From NCBI GenBank assembly GCA_023053685.1, contig JALIGW010000004.1, forward strand, positions 80,492,361 to 80,556,360: a DNA stretch of 64,000 nt, in the 5' to 3' direction. This DNA comes from Diadophis punctatus similis (taxonomy: Eukaryota > Chordata > Lepidosauria > Squamata > Dipsadidae). Under the pieces are notes generated by a model. That model was not told where the DNA came from. It saw nothing but the letters and a program-made list of their open reading frames with translations, and did no database searches. Below are positions 54,297 through 64,000 of the stretch, one piece after another (the first letter of the stretch is position 1; each line of letters opens with the position of its first letter). A program made the position numbers and the translations under genes.

Positions 54297-55078
54297 AAGA
54301 GAATGGAATGGAATGGAATGGAATGGAATGGAATGGAATGGAAAGGAAAGGAAAGGAAAGGAAAGGAAAGGAAAGGGAAAGGAGGGGGAAGGGAAGGGAA
54401 GGGAAGGAAAGGAAAGGGAAGGGAAGGAAAGGAAAGGAGGGGGAAGGGAAGGAAAGGGAAGGGAAGGGAAGGGAAGGGAAGGAAAAGAAAAAAAAGGAAA
54501 GGAAAGGAAAGGAAAGGAAAGGAAAGGAAAAGGAGGGGAAAGGAAAGGAGGGGGAAGGGAAGGAAAGGGAAGGGAAGGGAAGGGAAGGGAAAGAAAAAAA
54601 AGGAAAGGAAAGGAAAGGAAAGGAAAGGAAAGGAAAGGAAAGGAAAGGAAAGGAAAGGAAAGGAAAGGAAGGAAAGGAAAGGAAAGGAAAGGAAAGGAAA
54701 GGAAAGGAAAGGAAAGGAAAGGAAAAGGAGGGGAAAGGAAAGGAGGGGGAAGGGAAGGAAAGGGAAGGGAAGGGAAGGGAAGGGAAAGAAAAAAAAGGAA
54801 AGGAAAGGAAAGGAAGGAAAGGAAAGGAAAGGAAAGGAAAGGAAAGGAAAGGAAAGGAAAGGAAAGGAAAGGAAAGGAAAGGAAAAGGAGGGGAAAGGAA
54901 AGGAGGGGAAAGGAAAGGAGGGGAAAGGGAAGGGAAATATGGAATGGAATGGAATGGAATAGAAGAATGGAAAGAATATAGAATAGGGTAGATAGGGTAG
55001 AGCAGGACGGGGCGGGGCAGGGCGAGACAGGACAGGACAGGAGAACAGAATGGAACGGAATGGAACAGAACAGAACAA
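54297..55078. repeat. (GGAAA)n / (GGAAT)n satellite-like tract
   Basis: Starts (GGAAT)n, then (GGAAA)n with a higher-order block (aaaaggaggggaaaggaaag ... ggaaagaaaaaaaagg) occurring at about 54527 and 54723, i.e. a roughly 196-nt period, and related forms at 54370 and 54885. Ends in (GGAAT), ggtagag and gacag variants. Long ORFs through it are artefacts. Confidence 0.95.
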
Positions 55079-55320
55079 ATTATATTCGCCAAATGTAATT
55101 GGACACACAAGGAATTTGTCTCCGGTGCATAAGCTCTCAGTGTACATACAAGCAATAAGTGATAAATCATGGCCGTAATCATAAGATACAATCATAAATC
55201 ATACAATTGACAAATCATAATATACCAATAGGTGAACGTAGTAGTAGGAAAGAGGAGAAAGATAAGGAGAAGGGAAGGATGAGAAGATCACAAGGATAAC
55301 AGCAGTAATAGCAAATACGG
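55079..55320 (-). mobile_element. LINE 3' end with pentanucleotide tail (Snake1/CR1-L3-like)
   Basis: attggacacacaaggaattt and ggtgcataagctctcagtgt, the same end as at 11400-11500. The adjacent GGAAA tract is its expanded tail. Confidence 0.7.
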
Positions 55321-55860
55321 TCTCTGAAAAACCTATTTAAATAAATAAGTAAACATGGCTGGCCGTTATCATTTTACCAGCACAACCATTTTTAAAAATC
55401 TTCACCCACTAATATGACTCTTTCTGTATATTTATATAGAATTTTGACGCACACTGTTCTTACATAATGTCAACTGAGCGGTGATTAAAAAAATAAAACC
55501 AGCCAACATCATTTTAACATTTAACGAGTCCATATTCTGAATGGCAAAAAAATAAAAAATAAATGTTAAGAAATGATTAATCTGTGACCCTCAGTATAAA
55601 TTCTATTGCCCTTTTAAAAAGAGCTGTTTTGTAACGGAGGGCCACAAAGCCAAGAATGAAATGTTTCACATAATGACTGACTGGCTTTGAAAGGAAAGAA
55701 GCAAGAGATGCAGAGATGGTTCTTTTCAAAGCACCTCCTGAATGTGCTGTTATTTTAAGCTGGCAAATGAACGAAATTCTTGCTTTTGTTAACTCGATGA
55801 ATGGGAGACATCTCTAGAGTAAAAAAAGAGCTAAAGAAAAAGCAAAAGTCTAGTCCACCA

Positions 55861-55862
<2 letters not shown>

Positions 55863-55892
<30 letters not shown>
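55863..55892. repeat. (AC)n microsatellite
   Basis: Fifteen AC units. Confidence 0.9.
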
Positions 55893-55894
<2 letters not shown>

Positions 55895-56025
55895 TCTACT
55901 TGCACCTGTGGCCCACAAACTCTACTGGCGTTTCCAACCGTTCTGGTCCAGTGGGCACATCTGGACGGCTGTTTATTTATTTATTTACCGATAAAGGAGA
56001 CTATTTGTAGCTCAGGGTTGAACCG

Positions 56026-56210
56026 TGGGCTCCTTGGTGCTCTCTGAGCTTGGTGGTTTTCTTGCAGGCGTTTCATGACCCAAACTAGGTAACATCATCA
56101 GTGCTAGTAAGGAGTGGGCTTTGCTCTCCATTTATATTCTAGTGGCTAGTCTAGTTTGATAATGAAAAGTCAGCAAGAAAACCACCAAGCTCAGAGAGCA
56201 CCAAGGACCC
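56026..56210. mobile_element. fold-back element (ttcttgcaggcgtttcatga)
   Basis: Forward arm gctctctgagcttggtggtt ... tcatgacccaaactagg, spacer ttgctctccatttatattct, reverse arm agcaagaaaaccaccaagct. Same family as 5599-5735 and 37398-38012. Confidence 0.75.
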
Positions 56211-56221
56211 CTCATTTGTTC

Positions 56222-56285
56222 ATTCATCCATCCATCCATCCATCCATCCACCCACCCACCCACCCACCCATCCATCCATCCATCC
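56222..56285. repeat. (CCAT)n/(CCAC)n microsatellite
   Basis: About sixteen tetranucleotide units between the fold-back element and the following SINE. Confidence 0.9.
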
Positions 56286-56286
56286 A

Positions 56287-56512
56287 AGAGCCATGGTGGA
56301 GTAGTGGTTGGAATGCAGTATTGCAGGCTAACTCTGCTGACTGCCAGCAGTTCAAATCTCACCGGCTCAAGGTTGACTCAGCCTTCCATCCTTCTGAGGT
56401 CGGTAAAATGAGGACCCAGATTGTTGGGGGCAATATGCTGACTCTGTAAACCGCTTAGAGAGGGCTGTAAAAGCACTATGAAGCGGTGTATAAGTGTTAT
56501 TGCTATTGCTAT
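56287..56512 (+). mobile_element. tRNA-derived SINE, Sauria-type
   Basis: gagccatggtggagtagtgg, ggctcaaggttgactcagcc, gactctgtaaaccgcttaga, ending (attgct). Confidence 0.85.
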
Positions 56513-56612
56513 AACAGGTTGTCGTGCTAAGAATTAGGTTACACAGGCAACATGAATTGCTGACTGAGATCTACACTCATTAGGCAGAGCTTCCTTTAAA
56601 TTGTATTTAAAG

Positions 56613-56836
56613 GAGCCGTTGGTGGCGCAGTGGTTAGAATGCGGTATTGCAGGATAATTCCGCCGACTGTCAGCGGTTCGATCCTGTTTGGCTCAAGGTT
56701 GACACAGCCTTCCATCCTTCTGAGGTGGGTAAAATGAGGATCCAGATTGTTGGGGGCAATATGCTGACTCTGTAAACTGCTTAGAGAGGGCTGTAAAGCA
56801 CTATGAAGCGGTATATAAGTCTAAGTGTGCTATTGC
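56613..56836 (+). mobile_element. tRNA-derived SINE, Sauria-type
   Basis: gagccgttggtggcgcagtg, cagcggttcgatcctg (B box), actatgaagcggtatataag, ending gctattgct. Confidence 0.85.
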
Positions 56837-57184
56837 TAAATGCCATTCATTCATTCATTCATTCAAATTTGACTCACAGAATGACTCTGGGCTGAACACA
56901 ATAAAAACATTGCTTCCTCTTTCCCCATTTATTTTAGAAAGCAAGAGAAAGCAGGAACTGAGGATTGCTTGCCAAGTTTCTTCAAACTGCCCTTCACTAG
57001 GATTAATCAAATGACAGTTCTTAGAATTGCTCCTTTTTCTAAATACTCGTCACACACCTATTAAAAATCATTCAACGAATCAGTGTCACCAAGGAGCTGA
57101 AATCCTGTAATCCAAAACTGGGATCAGATACTATACGCGCATGAACACAATAATGCTATTGCTGAAAAATAATTAAAGTATGTA

Positions 57185-57420
57185 CAGTGGTACCTTGGTA
57201 CTCATAGTACATTGATTTTGTGGGATGCGATGAGTACGAAAAACGATGTGTACCAAACAAATTTTTCCCAGAAGGAATAATGTAGTGAGGTACCGACAAG
57301 TTCTAGCTTGTGCGTTGTGTACCAAACAAACGATGAGTAGCGGGACAAAATTTTCGCGTCAAAATGCACTGAGTACCAATTCAATGAATTTCAAAGCAGT
57401 TGAGTACCAAGGTACCATTA
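57185..57420 (+). mobile_element. TA-flanked MITE, family S (CAGTGGTACCTTGGTACTC)
   Basis: CAGTGGTACCTTGGTACTCA to gagtaccaaggtaccatta, TA at 57183-57184 and 57421-57422. Interior is full of the word gagtacca/tgagtac in both orientations. Confidence 0.85.
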
Positions 57421-57438
57421 TATAAGTAGACTATATGC

Positions 57439-57918
57439 CAGTGATGGTGAACCTATGGCACGCATGCCACAGGTGGCACGCGGAGCCATATCTGAAGGTA
57501 CGCGAGGCGTTGCCCTATGTCAGCTCCAGGGCGCATGCGGGTACTGGCCAGCTGATTTTCAGCCTTCTTTTCGGCCGTTTTCGCTCTCCCCATGGTTCAG
57601 GAAAGCGTCCTGAAGCCTGGGGACGGTGAAAAACGGCCCAACGGCCCAATGGGAAGTTAGTTTCCAAACTTCCGTTTGGCCCGTTGGCCATTTTTCGCTC
57701 TCCCCAGGCTTCAGGAGGCTTTCCTGAACCCTGGGGATGGTGAAAAATGGCCCAACGGGCCTACTGGATGTCCGGAAGCTTCAGTGAGGCCTGTGCACAT
57801 GCGCGGAGGGGCAGCGTGGGGGGTTGTGCGCATGCGCGGGGGAGGGCATTGCACTATGGGTGTGGGCACGTGCGCGCACCCTTTTGGCACCCGAGCCAAA
57901 AAAGGTTCGCCATCACTG
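57439..57918 (+). mobile_element. hAT MITE, family A
   Basis: Perfect 8-bp duplication CTATATGC at 57431-57438 and 57919-57926. Ends CAGTGATGGTGAACC and GGTTCGCCATCACTG. Internal duplicated cgctctccccaggcttcagg segments. Confidence 0.94.
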
Positions 57919-58528
57919 CTATATGCTATCTCAACCATAATGCCATAATGAATTTCAACCATTCCTGCTTCCTTTTCTGTCTTCCAATTGCTAGGTTAAA
58001 GAGATTGTTGGTTTCAGTGCCAAGACACACAATAAAGCACACTATTAAGTCACGTATACAAGGAAAAGCGAGAAGACGGCACATAAACTGAAGTTATAAT
58101 GACTTTAAAGTAATTCCTGCCTCAGTGGCCCATCAGATAATTTTCAAGTGGTTTCCTGATCGTAGAGTAAGAAAATTATCCTAGAATAATTATCCTAGAA
58201 TAATTATTCAGAAGTTAACAAGAGAAAGGAGAAATAGGAAAGCAAGGAAATTAAGGAAATGGCTTCGCATAAAATTGGTGATACGTCAGAATCCTGCTAA
58301 CAGTTCTTTTCTCATTTGATTTTGGAAATGCTATCAGAGGTTTTCACGGTATATATAAAATTATTTACATATTCCAGTTACTAGAGATCACCAAATAGGA
58401 GGTTAATTTGTCCAGGTGCTTTTCCTGGTATACCAGTCAGTCATAGAGTGGACAGCATTTAATAAAATAAATAAAGTTTAAAATATTAATGATAAGTTAT
58501 GTCAAAGAAGGAAATTAACAAATGGAAT

Positions 58529-58912
58529 GCCCCAAGTCCTGGACTTACAACTTTTCATTTAGTGACCGTTCGAAGTTAGAACAGCACTTACAACAAAGCA
58601 ACTTATGGCCGTTTTTCACACTTACAACCACTGAGGCATCCCCACAGCCACATGATCAAAATTCAGGCCCTTGGCACCTGACTCATATTTACGACGGTTG
58701 TGATCCCCTTTTGCGATCTTCTGACAAGCAGAGTCCATGGGAAAGCCAGATTCATTTAACAATCATGTTACTAACTTAACAACTGCACTGATTCACTTAA
58801 CAACTGTAGCAAGAAAGGTAGTAAAATGGGGCAAAATTCACTCAACAAATGTCTCACTTGCCGACAGAAATTCTGGGCTCAATTGTGGTCGTAAGTCGAG
58901 GACTACCTATAA
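58529..58912 (+). mobile_element. Tigger-like MITE, family T
   Basis: ccccaagtcctggacttaca to gtaagtcgaggactaccta. Confidence 0.78.
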
Positions 58913-59245
58913 ACACTATAATCAACAAGAAGATTCTATTCTTTCTCCTTAGTGCCCCAACAACTGCAAACTAATGGGAATTTGGTGGAGAAAGATTAAA
59001 CTGATAACAGAAAATAGTTCAGCCACTGTCTACAGAATGACAATTTTTTTAAAAAATGTTAAATTACTTAAACCTTTTTAAACTCTTGCTTGTATTTTCC
59101 ACAGTCTAGAATTAAAGGATAAATAATTACCAGTAATTGAGGCTCTTTTTATTTAATTAACAAGGCTTTAAAAAAAACAGGGATTGGGAAGAACTTCAGG
59201 ATTTTTAGTTTCAAATGATGGAAGCACTGAGTTAAGCACTGAGTT

Positions 59246-59566
59246 TGTTAGATAAGAATTACTCTCATCAGAGGCGAAATAGATCTTTTCCCTGGAACTC
59301 TGACATTATAAAAAGAAACCGCAGTTTAAAATACTAAAGTAGAAAATATTTATTTCGGTACAAAAACAAATAAATCACATCTTGGCTATAAAGCAGGTCT
59401 TGCTCCTTACAGAAGCTGAAGAAGAAGGAAGGAACAAAGAAAGGAATGTACACATGCGTACTAGGAACATATTAATCACGTGCTCAGGAATAAACCATTA
59501 TATTTGATAGGGATGCATCTCCCCTGCATATACATGTAACAGGCAATATAAAATCACTGCCTGACA
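59246..59566 (-). mobile_element. solo LTR
   Basis: TGTTAGATAAG ... CACTGCCTGACA with the perfect 5-bp duplication GAGTT at 59241-59245 and 59567-59571. Minus-strand AATAAA (aaaatatttatttcgg). 321 nt; no internal genes. Confidence 0.8.
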
Positions 59567-59700
59567 GAGTTGTCCCAAAGATGGCTTTTCCAAAAGGCAA
59601 CAAATCAGTACTTTCTTGGGGATTTTTTCCTTGAACATTTTGCTTCTCATCCAAGAGGTTTCTTCAGTTCTGACTGGTTTTCAAGGAGAAAAACAACCAA
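59566..59700 (+). repeat. agaagcttcttcag repeat, partial copy 4
   Basis: gttgtcccaaagatggcttt, cttgaacattttgcttctca and caagaggtttcttcagttct. Truncated by the LTR on its left. Confidence 0.6.
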
Positions 59701-59732
59701 GAATTACAGATATTTCAAATACAGATGGGATC

Positions 59733-60702
59733 TGTTGTGGCCCGTCGGCCGTTGGCCCCTCCAGCAGCCGAATCAGAGGAGGAGGAGGCGTGGGAGTCAG
59801 GGTCAGCATCAGGGCAACCTGGGAGCTCTGCAGGAGTGGGCTTCAAAAATTTTGGCAAGGGGTTCTCTGCCCGGTTGCTGGGTGGGCATGGCCATGGTGG
59901 GCGTGGCCTAGTCGGCCTCCTCAACCACAGGGGGGGTTGCCCTCCTGGAGCTCCGGAGGTTTTCCTTCAGACTCTGGGAGGGAGAAAACGGCCTCCCCAG
60001 GCTCCGGAGGCCCTCTGGAGACCAGAAACAGGCTCGTTTCCGGCCTTCCCGAACTTCCGGTAGGCCCGTTTTTCACCCTCCCAGAGCCTCTGCGAGCGCC
60101 CTGCACTTACCTGCATCCAAAACGGGTCGCGTGGGGACTCCTGGGAGGGGAGGGGAAGGGTAGGCAGGGCCAGCAGGAGTGGGATTTGGGGGTTCTCCGA
60201 ACTGCACAGAATCTTAGCTAGAGGCTCTCCCGAACCCTTGCGAACCCCCAGCAGCCCACTCTGAGAGGGAAGAGGGAATGGAGCTGTCAGAGAGAGAGAC
60301 AGAGGTGGAGCCTGGGCCGTCCATCAGCCCTCAGATGGAGAGTCAACAGCCCCCAGGTCTGGAGGTGGCTGATGAGGAAGAGGAGGAACAGCTGGGTCCA
60401 GTGCCTGACGCACGGATGCACAGAAGGCAGAGGAGAGGAGAGCAGTGGAAATTGATGGGCCGGTCCTTGGGACGGAAGAGTCACCGCTGCTAGTGAAGCC
60501 CCACTCTAGCTCTGGGGATAAAAGGCGGGGGGGGGGGGAGATGAATAGATGTGGCAGACAACTATTCATCTCCCCTGCCAGACAGACTTATTAGCCTGCT
60601 GTGAGAGAGAAACTTTTTCCCGGGGCTGCTGTCGCTCCTAATAAAGGACTCATTGCTTCAACTACAGAGGGTCTGTCGTGTTTGGGGAGCTGGGTCACAA
60701 CA
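59733..60702 (+). mobile_element. solo LTR with an unclassified insertion
   Basis: TGTTGTGGCCCGTCGG ... GGGTCACAACA. TATA-like ggggataaaaggcgg at about 60514-60528 and polyadenylation-like cctaataaaggactc at about 60637. Flanking ggatc/ggttc differ by one base. About 59840-60255 is an inserted segment with gagtgggcttc / cagcccactc ends and hAT-like CpG-rich content. No internal genes. Confidence 0.7.
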
Positions 60703-60816
60703 GGTTCTCTGAATGCTGTCCTGATTTGGGATAACCATGACCTGGATGATTGAGACTCTCCGCAGGCATTCAAGCATCCGGTTCCAAAATTAATCTCTTT
60801 ATTTGCACCAACTAAC

Positions 60817-60968
60817 CTTTGCAATAATCTGCAGGGTCTTCTTGCTCTTCATCATCGGATCCCAGAATTTCTTCCTCTGGTTCTGGCGGCGTCGGTTCTG
60901 GCAACGGTGGTGGAGGAGGCGGCGGCGGTGGCGGCGGTGCAGAGGGAACTTTTTGCTGAGGCTCTGGC
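60817..60968 (-). CDS. SRPK2: SRPK2 exon 2 (N-terminal poly-proline segment)
   Basis: A 152-nt exon encoding RPEPQQKVPSAP, a run of 11 prolines, PLPEPTPPEPEEEILGSDDE EQEDPADYCKG. EEEILGSDDEEQEDP and DYCKGGYHP are the strongly conserved entry to the SRPK kinase domain. Phase 2 in (last base of R) and 1 out. Acceptor AG at 60970-60969 (tcctttgtag), donor tgcaaag|gttagt. The Pro run is shorter than the human one as I recall it. Confidence 0.96.
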
Positions 60969-61205
60969 CTACAAAGGAAATATATGTATATATGGCTCAC
61001 ATCCTATTTGGCAGTTGGCTGTATAAGAGGGTGAGGGACAGGTACCTCGGTCTCTATACCAAATGAATGACCCATTGGGATCCCCATATCAAAACAACTT
61101 CCCTTATGTGCAGCCAGAATCCGAAAATAACATTTAACACAGCACAGTACTTAAGCAAAATGGTTCGGTTGAGATCGGCATATGTGGGACTGATTGGCGG
61201 TAGAT

Positions 61206-61593
61206 CAGGGATGTCAAATCTGATTTCATTGAGGGCCGCATCAGGGTTGTGTTTGACCTCAGGGGGCCGGTGTATGTGTGGCCAGGGTGGGCGTGGCCAG
61301 CTCAATGTCACTCATTGAGGCTCTGTTTTCGGCCATGATGGCCTCCTGCAGACCTCTGCCAGTGAAAATGGAGCCCCCTCCCAAGCTCCGTTTTCACTGT
61401 TAGAGGGCTGCAGGAGGCCGTCGCGGCCAAAAACAGAGCCCAGGAAGGCCGCGTGTGGCCCTCCTGAGCTCCATTTTCACTGGCAGAGGCACCATGGGCC
61501 GGTCCTTCACTGTTTCCAGGGCGGACCCGCGGGCCAGATCTAAGCACCCTGCGGGCCGGATCCGGCCTGCAGGCCTTGAGTTTGACACCCCTG
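61206..61593 (+). mobile_element. hAT MITE, family B
   Basis: Duplications cggtagat (61198-61205) and gggtagat (61594-61601). Ends CAGGGATGTCAAATCTG and TTGAGTTTGACACCCCTG. Confidence 0.9.
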
Positions 61594-61675
61594 GGGTAGA
61601 TTGTAGGGGTGATACCGAAATATAATTTGATCACATTTTATTTCTCTACATATTAAATTATTGTATTTTATTGCA

Positions 61676-61790
61676 ATTTCATTTTAAACTATATTTTATT
61701 CCCATTTCATTTTAAATCGTATTTTATTGCCATTTCATTTTAAATCGTATTTTATCCAATTCCATTTTAAATCGTATTTTATCAGATTTT
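61676..61790. repeat. imperfect ~30-nt tandem repeat, AT-rich
   Basis: Four units built on atttcattttaaa[ct]tatattttat(tgcc), with ttgc/tccc/tgcc/tcca variation. Confidence 0.75.
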
Positions 61791-62140
61791 ACTAATAATT
61801 TGTGTCTGGAACTCTGCACTTGGATATGGCCCAAGGGCTAATCAATAAAGTAAACTAACTAACTATGAATATGTGTATATTCAGAAGCTACAATGCTTGA
61901 GCAAATTTCCAAGACCTTAGACTTCTCTTGGCTTTTCATGCAAACATTCTTTACGAAAGAGGATAATTGATTCCGCGTGGGCTGCAGAAATGAATCTGAA
62001 AATGTTATGGAACACGGCAAGAATTAAAAAAAAAGAAAACAGCAGCGGGTTGATACGTAGGATTTAAAATACATATATAAAATCAGATTAAAAGATGGGG
62101 GAAACCCACTAGCTCTGTTCCTGACCTGGTCAGTATAAAC

Positions 62141-62364
62141 CAGTGGTGAAATCCAAATTTTTACTACCGGATCTGTGGGCATGGCTTGGTGGGCGTGGCG
62201 TGGTGTGGCTTGGTGGCCGTAGCAGGGGAAGGATACTGCAAAATCTCCATTCCCTCCCCACTCTGGGGCCAGACAGAGGTGGCATTTGCCGGTTCTCCGA
62301 ACTACTCAAAATTTCCGCTACCGGTTCTCCAGAACCTGTCAGAACCTGCTGGATTTCACCCCTG
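62141..62364 (+). mobile_element. hAT MITE, family C (single-unit form)
   Basis: CAGTGGTGAAATCCAAAT to GGATTTCACCCCTG. Has one copy of the ggttctccgaactactcaaa unit that is tandemly expanded at 29349-29605. No intact duplication. Confidence 0.8.
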
Positions 62365-62709
62365 CTTCAGGATCCAAGCTCTCTGACACCGGGACCAGAG
62401 GTTTTATCTTCTGAACTTTTGGACTTGTGCCGGAGCCCATCCTCAGGGAACTTCTCTCTCACCAGTGTGTGTGCTGTTCTGTGTGCGGTATTTATAGTTG
62501 TGTGTGCCTTTTTTAGATGTTGATTGGGGTGTGTTGATGGCTGGCTTTGAAGTTGTTGGCTTGTGCTGCTAAGCCCTCACCTCCTAAGTACTTGATAGGC
62601 TGGTGGCCTGTTTCCCAGGCTTCAATCACTTCCCCGGCTGTTTTTGTGCCTGCTCGTCTAACAATAGTAAACAATAAACATGATGAGAGACCAACTACTA
62701 TTAAAAAGT

Positions 62710-62800
62710 GACACAGACAGCCCTCGCTTAGCAAGCACAACTGGGACAGGCAACTTGGTTGTTAGGTAAAGCGGCTGCTAAGCAAAGCAGCAAATAACCC
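62710..62800. mobile_element. Tigger-like MITE fragment
   Basis: acagacagccctcgcttagc and ggttgttaggtaaagcggct, cut off before the next hAT. Confidence 0.5.
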
Positions 62801-62802
62801 CC

Positions 62803-63172
62803 CCCCATGCGCTGTCCCTCCGCACATGCGCACAGGCCTCACTGAAGCCTCCGGATTTCCGGTAGGCCCGTTGGGCCGTTTTTTGCCGTCCCCAGGGTTC
62901 AGGAAAGCCTCCTGAAACCTGGGGAGGGCGAAAAACAGCCAAACGGCCCAACCAGAAGTTCGGAAACTAACTTCTGGTTGGGCCGTTGGGCCGTTTTTTG
63001 CCGTTTCCTGAAGCCTGGGGAGAGCGAAAACGGCCGAAAAAAAGGGGCCGAAAATCAGCTGGCCAGCACACGCATGCGCGCTGGAGCTGACATAGGGCAA
63101 TGCCTCGCGTGCCCTCAGATATGGCTCTGCGTCCCACCTGTGGCACGCGTGCCATAGGTTCGCCATCAATGA
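62803..63172 (-). mobile_element. hAT MITE, family A (reverse)
   Basis: Right end ccataggttcgccatcaatg is the reverse complement of the family A start. The left end is degraded in a C run. Confidence 0.75.
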
Positions 63173-63177
63173 TATAG

Positions 63178-63520
63178 AATAATATAGAATGTAGAATAAT
63201 ATAGAATATAGAACCAGGAAGAGAATGGAGAATGAAGAATGAAGAATGAAGAATGGAGAGTGGAGTGGAGTGGAGTGGAGTGGAGTGGAGTGGAGTGGAA
63301 GAGGAGTGGAGTGGAAGAGGAGAGGAGAGGAGAGGAGAGGAGAGGAGAGGAGAGGAGAGGAGAATGAATAGGAGAATGGAATGGAATATGGCATGGCATA
63401 GAACAGAACAGAACAGGTTTTTTATTGTGTGATTGGGCATATAAAGAATTTGTCTCCGGTGCATAACCTCTCAGTGTAAATACAAACAACAAAGAGATAA
63501 ATCATAAATCATATTTTGTC
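63178..63520 (-). mobile_element. LINE 3' end with AATAG/GGAGT/GAGAG tail
   Basis: Tail starts as tagaataatatagaat, becomes (GGAGT)n at 63254-63300 and (GGAGA)n at 63320-63362. Then attgggcatataaagaattt and ggtgcataacctctcagtgt mark the LINE end. Confidence 0.7.
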
Positions 63521-63578
63521 CCAATAATGCCCTTCTTCCGAAGCGGCTGCATGTCAGCCCTTTCTTCACGAAGCTCAC

Positions 63579-63595
63579 CTTTTCTCATCCTCCAT
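63579..63595 (-). CDS. SRPK2: candidate SRPK2 first coding exon (MEDEK)
   Basis: Minus strand atggaggatgagaaaag|gtgagc: an ATG, five codons and two bases, then a strong donor. It joins in frame to exon 2 (AG|G CCA) to give MEDEKRPEPQQK. An in-frame stop (tag) lies upstream, so the ATG would be the start. Human SRPK2 isoforms that I remember begin differently (MSVNSEK or MSSRKVLAIQ), so this would be another 5' variant or a lineage-specific start. Seventeen nucleotides could match by chance. Confidence 0.4.
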
Positions 63596-63896
63596 TAGCC
63601 TCTTGCTCGAGTATGAAAAGGGCTCATACAACGGAAACTATAAGTAACAATATCCATCTATGAAAACCAGAATCTGACGGCTAAAGCGGACCAGCAAAGA
63701 AGAGGACACAGCCTTAGGATAAGCAACCAAGTCATCAGTGAAGGCCATTCACAAAACCTCGTCATCTATGAATTATTAGATGAAAAACCTTTGCTCCATG
63801 CATTTTAGCAGAAAACTGGTTATAAAAACTCACCACTGCAGCGACCTGGCAGATAGCTCAAATAGGCATAGCTTTTACTTGTTTTGCTTAATCTAT

Positions 63897-64000
63897 AGGG
63901 AGCCCTTACAAGAGTTCATTTAGTGACCGTTCCAAGTTGCAACGGCACTGAAAAACGTGACTTAGGACCATTTCTCACACTTACGACCGATGCAGCGTCC
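63897..64000 (+). mobile_element. Tigger-like MITE, family T (cut by window end)
   Basis: ttcatttagtgaccgttcca and cacttacgaccgatgcagcg, forward orientation. The left terminus is degraded (gggagcccttacaagag). Confidence 0.7.

Larger units (their letters stand above)
60969..63578 (-). other. SRPK2: SRPK2 intron 1 (as seen in this window)
   Basis: Holds hAT elements (61206-61593, 62141-62364, 62803-63172), a LINE end with purine tail (63178-63520) and AT-rich repeats of cattttaaatcgtattttat-type units at 61640-61790. 61860-62130 and 62480-62700 have no recognised element. Confidence 0.7.

Noticed and set aside
54190..55191. Long open frames through the GGAAA tract (up to 333 codons) on both strands
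   Set aside because: They only translate a 5-nt repeat lacking stop codons. No conserved protein feature.
60278..60493. Acidic ORF (MELSERETEVEPGPSISPQM...) as a small protein gene
   Set aside because: It lies wholly inside an LTR whose relative at 42150-42778 does not keep the frame.

Overview
The window is vertebrate nuclear DNA, most likely from an advanced (colubroid) snake. It carries the 3' ends of two convergent genes that are neighbours in other vertebrates, including human 7q22. They are KMT2E (plus strand, last coding exon and 3'UTR, about 456-2765) and SRPK2 (minus strand, from about 63595 down to a stop codon at 9053, with a 3'UTR beyond). The snake assignment is inference. It rests on Bkm-like GATA/GACA arrays, CR1-type LINEs whose 3' ends run into AATAG-like pentanucleotide microsatellites, tRNA SINEs of squamate type, and very dense hAT and Tigger-like MITEs.

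Layout. 1-455 is the last KMT2E intron. 456-1956 is the final KMT2E coding exon, a Pro/His/Gln-rich C-terminus with an apparent one-base insertion at about 1164. 1957 to about 2765 is its 3'UTR. About 2766-6830 is a short intergenic stretch filled with CR1 and MITEs. About 6840-9052 is the probable SRPK2 3'UTR. 9053-63595 is SRPK2 in 14 or 15 coding exons with introns made largely of repeats. All splice junctions I list carry GT/AG, and all phases join. With the canonical exon 14 and the candidate first exon, the coding length is 2043 nt, or 680 residues, close to the 688 residues I recall for human SRPK2.

Function. SRPK2 is an SR-protein kinase with a split kinase domain. The small lobe is in the exons at 52012-47375. 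The catalytic loop is in 45880-45715. The acidic, basic-headed spacer is in 43429-38094. The DLG, activation and P+1 region is in 26588-26275. The docking groove and C-lobe are in 19302-9053. KMT2E is a chromatin-associated SET/PHD protein, and only its disordered C-terminus is here.

Most interesting observation. SRPK2 carries two 93-nt exons of identical phase, 16924-17016 and 15204-15296. They encode alternative versions of the same kinase segment. One looks like SRPK2/SRPK3 and the other like SRPK1. They are separated almost entirely by a roughly 1.26 kb GATA/GACA/(GA)n array. The swapped segment begins at residues equivalent to the SRPK1 docking groove (Asp564, Glu571). Much of the rest is layered transposons whose insertion order can be read from intact target-site duplications. 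A few of these form long hairpins or sit next to splice sites. No RNA gene, CRISPR array, bacterial or intact viral gene was seen.
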